Shown: positions 24,829 through 33,460 of the stretch, one piece after another
How positions within the stretch are numbered: the first letter of the stretch is position 1
Layout: every line of letters starts with the position of its first letter
From: Lachnospiraceae bacterium
GTDB lineage: Bacteria; Bacillota; Clostridia; Lachnospirales; Lachnospiraceae
Length of the DNA: 64,000 nucleotides
NCBI GenBank assembly: GCA_017473115.1
Contig: JAFUNC010000009.1
Location: 1-64,000, forward strand
Direction: 5' to 3'
The notes under the pieces: generated by a model
Databases searched by the model: none
Told to the model about the DNA's origin: nothing
What the model saw: only the letters and a program-made list of their open reading frames with translations
Program-made: the position numbers and the translations under genes

Positions 24829-26373
24829 ATGAAAAAGAAAACATTTGCGGCAATTGATGTGGGTTCGCATGAACTTGCCATGAAAATAGTAGAAGTATCA
24901 CCCCAGAGCGGTCTGAAGGTAATAGATCATATCAGACACGGTCTGGATATTGGTACGGAGTCTTATAAAACGGGGAAACTTTCCTATGAGCATATGGAGG
25001 AACTATGTCATATGCTTCGTGAATTTGTTAAAATCATGCAGTCTTACAAGGTAGAAGATTACAAGGCTTACGGAACCAGTGCCATCCGTGAGTTGGATAA
25101 TACCATGATTGTTTTGGATCAGATTGAAAAAAAGACCGGTATCCGTGTAAATTGCCTGAGCAATTCCGAGCAGCGTTTCTTGGATTATAAGTCGATTGCT
25201 GCCCAGGGGGAAGAATTTCATAAAATCATCGAAAACGGTACCGCCATCCTGGATATCGGCGGCGGCAGCATCCAGTTGTCTTTGTTTGATAAAGAAGCAT
25301 TGGTGGCGACGCAGAATATTCGTCTGGGTGTTTTACGCCTTTATGAAAAGATGCGTTATATTGAGGTAAAACCCAGTCAGTATCAGAGTGTTCTTGCAGA
25401 ATTGATTGATACGCAACTTGCGGTTTTTAAGAAATTATATTTAAAAGACAGAGAAATTAAGAATCTGATTGTTGTAGATGATTACGTTTCAGCGGTGATT
25501 AAGCAGGTGTATCCGGAGATTGATAAAAAGGGCTTTGTGGAAAAGAAGAAATATCTGGATAAAATGAAAGAACTGCAGGGTAAAAACCGTGTGGAAGTGG
25601 CTAAATATCTTCGTATGAGTGAAGAAAATGTACCGCTTTTGCGTATTTCTTCTCAGTTGATTAAAAGTTCATTGGAATTTTTGGGGGCGGAATACTTATG
25701 GGTGCCCGGAGTTACATTGTGTGACGGTATTGCTTATGATTATGCTGAAAGCAATAAGTGGATGAAACCCGCCCATAATTTTGAAGATGATATTATTGCA
25801 TGTGCTAAGAATATCAGTAAGCGTTATCAGGGAAGTAAACGCCGCGGAGAAACTTTAGAGCAGATTTGTCTTACGATTTTTGACAGTATGAAGAAATTAC
25901 ACGGTCTTGGGAAAAGAGAACGATTGTTATTACAGATTGCGACACTTTTACATGACTGTGGCAAATATTTGAATATGGTGTCGGTAGGAGAATGTTCTTA
26001 TCATGTGGTTATGAATACGGAAATTATCGGTCTTTCACATTTGGAACGTGAAATAGTAGCCAATATTGTGAAATACAATCATGAAGATTTTGCATACTAT
26101 GATGAAATTACCAAGGCAGGCGGTATTGATAAAGATGCTTATCTTGTGGTGGCAAAACTTACAGCCATTCTACGTGTTGCCAACGGATTGGACAAAACTC
26201 ATAAGCAGAAGTTCAAAAATGTAAAAACCAGTATTCATGAGAATGAATTGTGGATTCAGGTGGATACTGCCGAGAACATTGCTCTGGAGAAGGGATTGTT
26301 CTGGAATGCTGCAAGATTTTTTGAAGAGGTATATAATATTAAACCTGTTATTAAACAGAAAAGAACAATTTAA
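24829..26373 (+). CDS. ppx: Exopolyphosphatase / Ppx-GppA phosphatase with HD domain
   Basis: A 514-residue Ppx/GppA-family enzyme. The actin-like ATPase fold is marked by AIDVGSHELAMKI at the start, YGTSAIRE and LDIGGGSIQLSLF; the C-terminal half is an HD-type domain with LLHDCGKYLN. It would split polyphosphate or hydrolyse pppGpp. The phosphate loop reads GSHE instead of the usual GSNS, a noticeable change. The polyphosphate kinase gene lies 72 bases downstream, giving a ppx-ppk pair that sets polyphosphate level. The 225-base gap upstream carries TATAAT at 24773 as a possible -10 box. Confidence 0.92.
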   Translation: MKKKTFAAIDVGSHELAMKIVEVSPQSGLKVIDHIRHGLDIGTESYKTGKLSYEHMEELCHMLREFVKIMQSYKVEDYKAYGTSAIRELDNTMIVLDQIEKKTGIRVNCLSNSEQRFLDYKSIAAQGEEFHKIIENGTAILDIGGGSIQLSLFDKEALVATQNIRLGVLRLYEKMRYIEVKPSQYQSVLAELIDTQLAVFKKLYLKDREIKNLIVVDDYVSAVIKQVYPEIDKKGFVEKKKYLDKMKELQGKNRVEVAKYLRMSEENVPLLRISSQLIKSSLEFLGAEYLWVPGVTLCDGIAYDYAESNKWMKPAHNFEDDIIACAKNISKRYQGSKRRGETLEQICLTIFDSMKKLHGLGKRERLLLQIATLLHDCGKYLNMVSVGECSYHVVMNTEIIGLSHLEREIVANIVKYNHEDFAYYDEITKAGGIDKDAYLVVAKLTAILRVANGLDKTHKQKFKNVKTSIHENELWIQVDTAENIALEKGLFWNAARFFEEVYNIKPVIKQKRTI

Positions 26374-26445
26374 CAAATAAATGTTTGCCGGGGAAATGAA
26401 TGGAAGGAGATTGCCTTAATAAAGGGCTTTCAGTGGGAGTATAAA

Positions 26446-28590
26446 ATGCAGGAAAAAAGAAACTATGGTGCACCGGAGAATTTTTCGAACAGGGAATTGT
26501 CCTGGATGGCATTTAATGAAAGAATTTTAGGAGAGGCGCGGGATAAAAGCCTCCCATTGTTTGAGCGTGTTAAGTTTTTAAGCATAACCGCATCCAATTT
26601 GGATGAGTTTTTTATGGTGCGTGTGGCATCCTTAAAAGATATGGTGGATGCCGGTTATTCCAAACCGGATATTGCGGGTATGACACCCAAAGAACAGTTA
26701 AAGAAACTGAATAAGGCGACACACAGTCTGGTGAGTCTTCAGTATTCAACGTATAATCGTTCGTTGGTGCCGCAGTTGGAACAGAACGGTTTGGTCATTG
26801 TGGAGAAACACGAGGACTTGACAGATGAGCAGGCTGAATATGTGGATCAGTATTTCGAGGAGAATGTGTATCCGGTATTAACGCCCATGGCGGTGGATTC
26901 TTCAAGACCGTTTCCTTTGATTCGTAATAAGTCCTTAAATATCGGTGCACTTTTGCGTAAAAAGGGTGAGAAAGGCGATGAGGAATTTGCAACGGTCCAG
27001 GTTCCCAGTGTATTAAGCCGTATTGTGTCCATTCCGTCCAAAGAGGAAGAAACGGTTATTATTCTTTTGGAAGAAGTGATTGAGCGTAACATCCGGAAAT
27101 TGTTTTTGAATTATGATGTGCTTTGTGCACATCCGTTCCGTATTATGCGTAATGCGGATCTTTCCATTGATGAAGATGAAGCAGAAGACCTTTTAAAAGA
27201 AATCGAGCGTCAGGTTAAGAAGCGTCAGTGGGGAAAAGCAATCCGTCTGGAAGTGGAAGATGGTGCCAACAAAAAACTTTTAAGCATTTTAAAAGAAGAG
27301 TTGGATGTGGAAGAAGAGGATATTTTCAAAATCAACGGACCTTTGGATTTGACCGTACTTATGAAAGTATATGGTTTGGAAGGATTTGCGCATTTAAAAA
27401 ATCTCTCACATCAGCCGGCGGAAGTGTTGGAATTTGATAAAGAAGAAGATGTATTTACATCTATTCGCAGACAGGATATTCTGATGCATCATCCTTATCA
27501 GAGTTTTGAACCGGTGGTGGAATTTATCCGTCAGGCAGCGAAAGATAAAGATGTATTGGCGATTAAACAGACATTATATCGTGTCAGCGGTAATTCGCCG
27601 ATTATTGCAGCTCTTGCCCAGGCGGCGGAGAATGGCAAGCAGGTATCCGTACTGGTTGAATTGAAAGCACGTTTTGATGAAGAGAACAATATTGTATGGG
27701 CAAAGAAACTGGAAAAAGCAGGTTGTCATGTTATTTATGGTCTTGTCGGTTTGAAAACGCACAGTAAAATCACGCTGGTTGTCAGGAGAGAAAGTGACGG
27801 CATCCGAAGATATGTACATTTGGCGACCGGAAACTACAACGATGCCACAGCAAAATTGTATACGGATTTGGGACTTTTTACCTGTAATGAAGCAATCGGA
27901 GAGGATGCAACCGCGGTATTTAATATGTTGTCAGGATATTCGGAACCTCTCAACTGGAATCAATTGTCTTTGGCTCCGTTGTGGATGAAAGACCGGTTCC
28001 TGTATTTGATTGAACGGGAAAGGAAACATGCCGAGTCCGGGGAAAGTGCCCGTATTATTGCCAAAATGAATTCATTGTGCGATAAGGACATTATTGTTGC
28101 TTTGTATGAGGCAAGTTGTGCCGGTGTCAAAATTGATTTGATTATCCGCGGAATTTGTTGCCTGAAGGTAGGAATTCCCGGAGTGAGCGAAAACATTACC
28201 GTTCGTTCTATTGTAGGCAATTTCCTGGAACATAGCCGTATCTATTATTTTGAGAACGGAGGTGCGCCGGAGTATTACTTGAGCTCCGCAGATTGGATGC
28301 CCAGAAATTTAGAGCGTCGTGTGGAAATATTATTCCCTATTTTAGAGAAGAGTCTGCAGGAAAAAGTAGGGCATATATTAGACTGTCAGTTAAGGGACAC
28401 CTTAAAAGCACAGATTTTGCAGCCGGATGGCACTTATGATAAAATTGATAAAAGAGGTAAGGTTTTATTCGGTTCGCAGGACTATTTTAAAGAAGAAGCG
28501 GCAAAACTGGTAAAAGAGGCCAAAAAGCAGGTTGCGGATACGAGAGTTTTTATACCGGAAACCAAACCCGAAACGACGGAGGAAGAGTAA
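26446..28590 (+). CDS. ppk: Polyphosphate kinase 1
   Basis: A 714-residue PPK1 that makes polyphosphate from ATP through a phospho-histidine. His439 in KTHSKITLVV matches the autophosphorylated residue, and FLEHSRIYYFENGG holds the second conserved His. The N-terminal head SNRELSWMAFNERIL and SITASNLDEFFMVRVA are typical. It follows ppx and its stop codon is directly joined to the maf start codon, so the three genes are one unit. Confidence 0.97.
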   Translation: MQEKRNYGAPENFSNRELSWMAFNERILGEARDKSLPLFERVKFLSITASNLDEFFMVRVASLKDMVDAGYSKPDIAGMTPKEQLKKLNKATHSLVSLQYSTYNRSLVPQLEQNGLVIVEKHEDLTDEQAEYVDQYFEENVYPVLTPMAVDSSRPFPLIRNKSLNIGALLRKKGEKGDEEFATVQVPSVLSRIVSIPSKEEETVIILLEEVIERNIRKLFLNYDVLCAHPFRIMRNADLSIDEDEAEDLLKEIERQVKKRQWGKAIRLEVEDGANKKLLSILKEELDVEEEDIFKINGPLDLTVLMKVYGLEGFAHLKNLSHQPAEVLEFDKEEDVFTSIRRQDILMHHPYQSFEPVVEFIRQAAKDKDVLAIKQTLYRVSGNSPIIAALAQAAENGKQVSVLVELKARFDEENNIVWAKKLEKAGCHVIYGLVGLKTHSKITLVVRRESDGIRRYVHLATGNYNDATAKLYTDLGLFTCNEAIGEDATAVFNMLSGYSEPLNWNQLSLAPLWMKDRFLYLIERERKHAESGESARIIAKMNSLCDKDIIVALYEASCAGVKIDLIIRGICCLKVGIPGVSENITVRSIVGNFLEHSRIYYFENGGAPEYYLSSADWMPRNLERRVEILFPILEKSLQEKVGHILDCQLRDTLKAQILQPDGTYDKIDKRGKVLFGSQDYFKEEAAKLVKEAKKQVADTRVFIPETKPETTEEE

Positions 28591-29199
28591 ATGAAATTTA
28601 TTCTGGCATCGGCATCTCCCAGACGTAAGGAGTTGCTTGAACAGATTGGAATGAAATTTGAAGTACGGGTCAGTGAAGCGGAGGAAATTACGGAGGCTAC
28701 AGAACCGGCGGAATATGTAATGGAATTGTCATTCTTGAAAGCAGAAGATGTGGCAGGGAAAATTCCTGTTATGTATGATGCAAGAGGTGTGAATCAGGAT
28801 TTTGTGGTAATCGGTTCGGATACGGTAGTGGCCGCAGAAGGTGAGATACTGGGAAAACCGAAGGATAAGGATGATGCTAGAAGGATGATTTCTATGTTGT
28901 CCGGCAAGACGCATCAGGTATATACCGGTGTCACTTTGATGATTTTTAAAAATGAAAGAATGACCCGGCAGACCTTTTATGAAAAGACGGATGTCACCTT
29001 TTATGAGATGACAGAGAAGCAGATTGAGGACTATATCAGTTCGTCGGAGCCTTATGATAAGGCCGGCGCTTATGCAATTCAGGGATTGTGCAGTGCTTAT
29101 ATTAAAGGAATCAACGGTGATTATGCCAGTGTGGTAGGTTTGCCGGTATCAAGAATGTGTCATGAACTTACGAAGCACGGAATTGAGTGGGCGGAGTAG
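28591..29199 (+). CDS. maf: Maf-type nucleoside triphosphate pyrophosphatase
   Basis: A 202-residue Maf protein that hydrolyses non-canonical or excess nucleoside triphosphates (dTTP/UTP type in many bacteria). The signature ASASPRRKELL is at residues 6-16, followed by the acidic SDTVVAAEGEILGKPKD and the C-terminal GAYAIQGLCSAYIKGINGDY. The start directly abuts the ppk stop; its binding site (GACGGAGGAAGAG) lies inside the end of ppk. Confidence 0.94.
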   Translation: MKFILASASPRRKELLEQIGMKFEVRVSEAEEITEATEPAEYVMELSFLKAEDVAGKIPVMYDARGVNQDFVVIGSDTVVAAEGEILGKPKDKDDARRMISMLSGKTHQVYTGVTLMIFKNERMTRQTFYEKTDVTFYEMTEKQIEDYISSSEPYDKAGAYAIQGLCSAYIKGINGDYASVVGLPVSRMCHELTKHGIEWAE

Positions 29200-29283
29200 A
29201 AAAACGAATCCTACAGAGCGTAGGAAAGTATTAGAACAACAAATCAATGAAGATAGTTAAATGAACATAAGGAGGTATGGAAT

Positions 29284-29544
29284 ATGGATTACGATAAGGT
29301 TGTGTTACAGGCATTTTTGGAGAAACAGTTGCAGTTGTTCCCGGAGAAAGTCGCAGAAACGGAAGAGGAGGCTGCAGACTTTTTGGATGAGTGTATGGCG
29401 GTTGTGGTGAATTCCGTAAAAGAAGTTTGGGAATACTTTGATGAAGCCGGCTTGGATGTGGAAGAATATGACGAGAAAACCATCTTGGAAGCAGAAGAAG
29501 TTTTTGAAATCGGTGACGGAAGATATTTGATTTTAGAAGCGTAA
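29284..29544 (+). CDS. Small acidic protein, unknown function
   Basis: An 86-residue acidic protein (many Glu and Asp, predicted helical) with an excellent AAGGAGG site. The sequence shows a D-x-C-M-A-V-V-V-N-S-V-K-E-V-W-E-Y helix and ends in FEIGDGRYLILEA. Proteins of this kind occur widely in Lachnospiraceae, but no named domain is recognised. It lies after maf and before the PilZ gene; a short hairpin (29209-29225) separates it from maf. Confidence 0.75.
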   Translation: MDYDKVVLQAFLEKQLQLFPEKVAETEEEAADFLDECMAVVVNSVKEVWEYFDEAGLDVEEYDEKTILEAEEVFEIGDGRYLILEA

Positions 29545-29661
29545 AAGTGTCGCTTTTATCTTTGTAGTATGATATAATTAAGATATGGTAAAAATTTTAC
29601 GCGTACTTGTTATAGTATGATATAGAGCACCTGATTTAGGACATCATAAAAGGAGTTATTT

Positions 29662-30312
29662 GTGGAAATCAGAGAACTTGACCCCTCTTTTAAAATGAGT
29701 ATAACCATATCCAATCAGCAGTCTCAAATGACATTAAATTCTGAGATTGCTTTTGTCAGCGGTGATAAACTGTATGTGACACCTTTTGAACATAATGGCG
29801 TTATTCTGAATTTTAATACCGGTGCCGTTGTAATATCCATGATTGCATATCAAGAGGAAAAGACACCGTTTCTTTGGAAAATCGTACATATTAACAGAGA
29901 GACGGTTGACGGAGTCAATTACCACGTAATTACCAGTGACGTGAGTGGTGTTAAAATTAACCGTCGTGAGAACTTCCGTGTTTTCATCGGTATAGATGGA
30001 AAGGCGACTATTTTAGGAAAAGATGTGCCGTTTGATGTAATGATAAAAGATGTCAGTGAAAGCGGATTTGCAATTTTGGTTGATATTACTTCGCAAGTCA
30101 AAATTAATAAAAATGAAGCGGTCATGATTGATTTTTATGATAAAACCATTGATGAGCGTTTTAATCTGACCGGACGCGTGGTGCGTGCGGAGATGACAGA
30201 GCGTTATGTTTTATACGGGTGCCGCTTGTTAAAAGACACCGGAATTATGCGAAAGTATATCGCAAATAAGCAGTTGGCAAATCGTGTCAACAGTAACAGA
30301 AAGAAAATATAA
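29662..30312 (+). CDS. PilZ-domain (YcgR-like) c-di-GMP-binding protein
   Basis: A 216-residue protein with an N-terminal YcgR/flagellar-brake-like beta domain (1-95) and a C-terminal PilZ domain. The c-di-GMP site is intact: the R-R-E-N-F-R stretch near residue 98 and D-V-S-E-S-G-F near residue 131. It would act as a receptor that couples c-di-GMP to motility or another output. A GTG start follows AAAGGAG. The window also carries a GGDEF diguanylate cyclase, a possible source of the signal. Confidence 0.88.
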   Translation: MEIRELDPSFKMSITISNQQSQMTLNSEIAFVSGDKLYVTPFEHNGVILNFNTGAVVISMIAYQEEKTPFLWKIVHINRETVDGVNYHVITSDVSGVKINRRENFRVFIGIDGKATILGKDVPFDVMIKDVSESGFAILVDITSQVKINKNEAVMIDFYDKTIDERFNLTGRVVRAEMTERYVLYGCRLLKDTGIMRKYIANKQLANRVNSNRKKI

Positions 30313-30315
30313 CAG

Positions 30316-30362
30316 AAAGCGTTGCAAAGTGGTTTTTTTATCCGAAAATGCAACGCTTTTCT
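30316..30362 (+). terminator. Intrinsic terminator
   Basis: An 11-bp stem AAAGCGTTGCA (30316-30326) and its complement (30349-30359) enclose a T-rich loop and are followed by TTTTC. It ends the PilZ transcript. Confidence 0.75.
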
Positions 30363-30498
30363 TAATAAATGCTTCAAAATAGCCTTAAAAATATGAAATG
30401 CAACCGAAAGTTTACATTTTGAAACTGCTATTTTATAGTAATGTCATAGTGTGATGTGATAAGATTTGGACAAATAAAACAAGTCAGAGGAGATATGT

Positions 30499-31308
30499 AT
30501 GACAACAGGAGATAAAATTGCACAAATGCGGAAGGAAAACAATCTTACGCAGGAACAGTTGGCAGATTTGCTTGGAGTATCCAGGCAGTCCGTGAGCAAG
30601 TATGAGTCTAATCTTGCGTACCCTGAGACGGAGAAAATCATTAAATTAAGTGAAATCTTACATTGTTCCACAGATTACTTATTAAGAAATGACGTAGAAG
30701 ACAGAAATGAGGATGTGGAGGCGAAAGCGGCGATGGATTCATCCGTATCATTGGGTATGTTATGGAAGGCTATCCTTGCTTTTGATAAAAGAAGCGAGCG
30801 TACTGTTGCAGGACAACCGTTGTGGCATATCGGAAAAGATGCAAAAGGTATTATAGCAATCGGATTAAAAGCCACAGGTGTTATTTCTCTGGGCTGCCTG
30901 TCCAGAGGTGTTTTATCATTTGGATTATTATCATTGGGAGTCTTTTCGTTTGGATTTTTTTCGCTGGGACTGTTTGCTTTCGGATTGTTAGCAATGGGTC
31001 TTGTAGCGGCAGGTTGTTTTTCGCTGGGCTGTCTGGCATTTGGATCCATAGCATGCGGTATTGTGGCATTTGGAGCGGTTGCGATTGGTGAATTTGCTGC
31101 CGGGGCATTGGCAATTGGCCATTATATGGCAATTGGTGACCATGCAGAGGCAATGTTCGCCTTTGGGCAGTCTGTGGCAGACGGAAGTGCATATCAGTAT
31201 TTACAGGGCGACGGAGCGTTAAATAAGGAGCAGTTATTGTCGCAGATGTGTGAAATAGTGCCCAAAGTGTATCATTGGATTGTAAAGTGGATGATAGAAT
31301 TGGTGTAG
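30499..31308 (+). CDS. HTH (XRE) protein with hydrophobic G-centred five-residue repeats
   Basis: A 269-residue protein. Residues 1-66 are a typical XRE helix-turn-helix (MRKENNLTQEQLADLLGVSR, then QSVSKYESN). Residues about 117-223 are about twenty tandem five-residue units with Gly at position 1, two large hydrophobics, then Ser or Ala (for example GVFSF, GLFAF, GLLAM). The period of five suggests a right-handed beta-helix related to pentapeptide repeats, but much more hydrophobic, so membrane association is also possible. The C-terminus is a short amphipathic tail (VYHWIVKWMIELV). Function unknown; the HTH domain suggests transcription control. Its own promoter and a GGAG site are present. 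Confidence 0.8.
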   Translation: MTTGDKIAQMRKENNLTQEQLADLLGVSRQSVSKYESNLAYPETEKIIKLSEILHCSTDYLLRNDVEDRNEDVEAKAAMDSSVSLGMLWKAILAFDKRSERTVAGQPLWHIGKDAKGIIAIGLKATGVISLGCLSRGVLSFGLLSLGVFSFGFFSLGLFAFGLLAMGLVAAGCFSLGCLAFGSIACGIVAFGAVAIGEFAAGALAIGHYMAIGDHAEAMFAFGQSVADGSAYQYLQGDGALNKEQLLSQMCEIVPKVYHWIVKWMIELV

Positions 31309-31395
31309 GGCAGAATGATAGCAACTGTTTTCTTGGTTGAAAGATAGAATCAACAAGAGGAAAATTGAATGTTGTAGAATTTTATGCAAAATAAT

Positions 31396-31425
31396 AAGCT
31401 GTGGTGCATTGATACACCACAGCTT
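31396..31425. terminator. Bidirectional terminator
   Basis: A perfect 11-bp stem (31396-31406 with 31415-31425), loop of 8, with T-rich sequence on both sides. It serves the repeat-protein gene and purC, which converge. Confidence 0.8.
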
Positions 31426-31457
31426 GTCTTATTTTACAAATAAAAATTAACGTTGTA

Positions 31458-32141
31458 TTATCTGTTGTTGATAATCTTGGTTAATTCAACGGGATCAACA
31501 ATCTTGCCATCCTTGTAAACTCTCATGTTACCGGAAGCGATTTCGTCGATTAAGATGACTTCGTCGTTGTTGTAACCGAATTCAAACTTAATATCCCAAA
31601 GATCAAGACCTAATGTCTTTAAGTCATCAGCAACAATCTTTGTAATCTTTAAGGTCTGTTCTTTCATGCTTTCAAACATTGCAGGAGTCATAATTCCTAA
31701 AGCAGCAAGACCTTCACTTGTTACAAGGGGATCGCCAAGAGCATCGTTCTTGAAGGTACATTCTACATATCCGCCTTCTAAAACGGTACCGTTTTCTATG
31801 TATTCTCCATATCTGCGGATGAAACTTCCTGTTGCTACCAAACGGCAGATTACTTCAAGTCCGTGACCGAATACGGTTGCAGGAAGAACTTCCATGGTTG
31901 CTTCATCAAGGTTAGCACCTACGTAGTGTGTCTTGATGCCTGCTTCTTTTAACAGTTCAAAATAGTGGATGGAAGTCTGTAAATTTGCCTTACCGATACC
32001 TTCGATGGTAAGTCCTACAGAGTTCTCACCGGGATCAAAAACGCCGTCTTTTCCAGTACAGTCGTCTTTGAATTTCAACATAACATTGCCATTTTCAAGG
32101 CTGTAAACGTCTTTGGTTTTACCTTCATAGATTTTTTTCAT
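31458..32141 (-). CDS. purC: SAICAR synthetase
   Basis: A 227-residue PurC that joins CAIR and aspartate using ATP in purine synthesis. Hallmarks are [11 protein letters not shown] at the start, [26 protein letters not shown] and the C-terminal [12 protein letters not shown] and [13 protein letters not shown]. The ATG at 32141 gives the family's usual length; a start 17 codons upstream is rejected. It stands alone, with no other pur genes nearby. Confidence 0.96.
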   Translation of the reverse strand: MKKIYEGKTKDVYSLENGNVMLKFKDDCTGKDGVFDPGENSVGLTIEGIGKANLQTSIHYFELLKEAGIKTHYVGANLDEATMEVLPATVFGHGLEVICRLVATGSFIRRYGEYIENGTVLEGGYVECTFKNDALGDPLVTSEGLAALGIMTPAMFESMKEQTLKITKIVADDLKTLGLDLWDIKFEFGYNNDEVILIDEIASGNMRVYKDGKIVDPVELTKIINNR

Positions 32142-32466
32142 CTTTAATTCGTCCCTTCTATTAAAATTTAAAAAAATCTTCAACATAGACAATTTATCAC
32201 AAACTTTGCATATTTACAATTTGTTTTTGAAGAAAAATGAAAAAAATTTCGACAATAAAAATATTGACAGAGAAAAAAAGGTAGGCTATAATTTCAATGT
32301 GGTTAGCAAACGCTAACTCAAAAAGGAAGAATATAAGTGCTCTTCCTTTCTTTTTAGAAGAAGAGTTAGCAAAGGCTAACTAAAGGAAGATTTTTTGTAC
32401 ATAAATATTTAGTCAGGCAAAGAAAGATAATGGTACATTTTATAAAAGAAAAAACGGAGGCTTAAG
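32142..32466 (+). promoter_or_regulatory. Regulatory region: TTGACA-17-TATAAT promoter, twin GTTAGC palindromes, attenuator-like hairpin
   Basis: A consensus promoter TTGACA (32264-32269), 17 bases, TATAAT (32287-32292) faces the DUF2325 gene. GTTAGC-AAAC-GCTAAC (32302-32317) sits at the expected transcript start, and GTTAGC-AAAG-GCTAAC (32365-32380) 63 bases further on. Between them a 9-bp hairpin (32322-32330 with 32341-32349) with a T-rich tail looks like an intrinsic terminator or attenuator. The palindromes resemble DtxR/MntR-family sites (TTAG...CTAA), so metal-responsive repression is the best guess; the regulator is not in the window. Confidence 0.7.
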
Positions 32467-32748
32467 ATGAGTGTTGTCATAATAGGCGGAAATGATTGTA
32501 TGGTCCGCAAATATATGGATTTGTGTAAAGAATATAAGTGTAGTGCAAAAGTGTTTACACAGATGAAAGGTAATTTGCGTACACAAATCGGAAGCCCGGA
32601 TTTGCTGGTGCTATTTACGGGAACCATGTGTCATAAAATGGCCCGTGTGGCGTTGGGTGAAACCAAAGGGCTTGATACGGTGGTAGCGAGATCACATTCC
32701 AGTTCTTTGTCGGCATTGAAGAATATTTTAGATACGCATGTGGCATAG
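32467..32748 (+). CDS. DUF2325-family protein
   Basis: A 93-residue protein of the DUF2325 family, with VVIIGGNDCMVRKYMDLCK at the start and a core of D-L-L-V-L-F-T-G-T-M-C-H-K-M-A-R-V-A-L. The small Rossmann-like fold and Cys content suggest nucleotide or metal binding, but no function is established. It follows a strong promoter with twin palindromic operators and precedes a DUF3793 gene by 82 bases; both may be part of a metal-responsive unit. Confidence 0.85.
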   Translation: MSVVIIGGNDCMVRKYMDLCKEYKCSAKVFTQMKGNLRTQIGSPDLLVLFTGTMCHKMARVALGETKGLDTVVARSHSSSLSALKNILDTHVA

Positions 32749-32830
32749 TAAAATAGTATCTTCCGGAAAGATGTGTAAGAAATATGTGTGAGTTTTAAAT
32801 GATATTATTATAAAAGAAAGAAGTTTTGAT

Positions 32831-33382
32831 ATGTCGGAAGAATTAGTCATTAAACAGTGTTCGCCTACATTGGCGGGTTTGAAAACCGGAAATTTATTCT
32901 CCTGCTCGGTAGTATCCCAAAAAGAAATGATTTCGCGTGCGCGCAAATTAAATAAGATGTTATGTGTCAAGGGCTTGCGGATTTTACCATTGCGTTATGA
33001 CAATGGCAGAGCATTGATTTATGTATATCGCCCGTCAAAACTGAAGAATGATTTTAGTAATAAGCAGGTACGTGAACTGTTACATTCTTTGGGATATAAC
33101 ATTGAAAATCCGGATATTTGTGTGGTACAACTCATGAAACGGTTAAAAGAGTCCGATGACTTCCCGCATGAAATCGGCTTGTTTCTTGGGTATCCGGCGG
33201 AAGATGTTACGGGTTTTATTGAAAATCGTGCCGGTGGTGCCAAATTTACCGGCTATTGGAAGGTATACGGAGATTTGGAAGAAGCGAAAAAGACATTTGC
33301 CAAATATAAAAAGTGCACAGATGTATATTGTGCACAATATGCCAAGGGAAGTAACATCACTAAATTAACAATAACGGTATAA
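32831..33382 (+). CDS. DUF3793-family protein
   Basis: A 183-residue member of DUF3793, recognised by the opening CSPTLAGLKTGNLFSC, the middle RILPLRYDNGRALIYVYRP and the C-terminal H-E-I-G-L-F-L-G-Y-P motif followed by G-Y-W-K-V-Y-G. The function is not known. In related Clostridia, genes of this family are often next to ferrous iron transport genes and flavodoxin, which I recall but cannot check here. In this window it follows DUF2325 behind a putative metal-responsive operator. The binding site is weak (AAAGAAAG). Confidence 0.85.
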   Translation: MSEELVIKQCSPTLAGLKTGNLFSCSVVSQKEMISRARKLNKMLCVKGLRILPLRYDNGRALIYVYRPSKLKNDFSNKQVRELLHSLGYNIENPDICVVQLMKRLKESDDFPHEIGLFLGYPAEDVTGFIENRAGGAKFTGYWKVYGDLEEAKKTFAKYKKCTDVYCAQYAKGSNITKLTITV

Positions 33383-33402
33383 GTTCATGCTCCTCCATAA
33401 AT

Positions 33403-33455
33403 AAAAGAACCATTTTGCTCATTCATTCTAAAAGGTTGAACGAAATGGTTCTTTT
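33403..33455. terminator. Bidirectional terminator
   Basis: A 13-14 bp stem (33403-33416 with 33442-33455) with A/T-rich flanks on both sides stands between the convergent DUF3793 and PHP-HAD genes. Confidence 0.8.
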
Positions 33456-33460
33456 CATTT

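Noticed and set aside
30396-30430. TGCAACC resembling the ECF -35 box
   Set aside because: The following bases differ from the T run and no GTGTTAAT occurs at the required 24-base distance.
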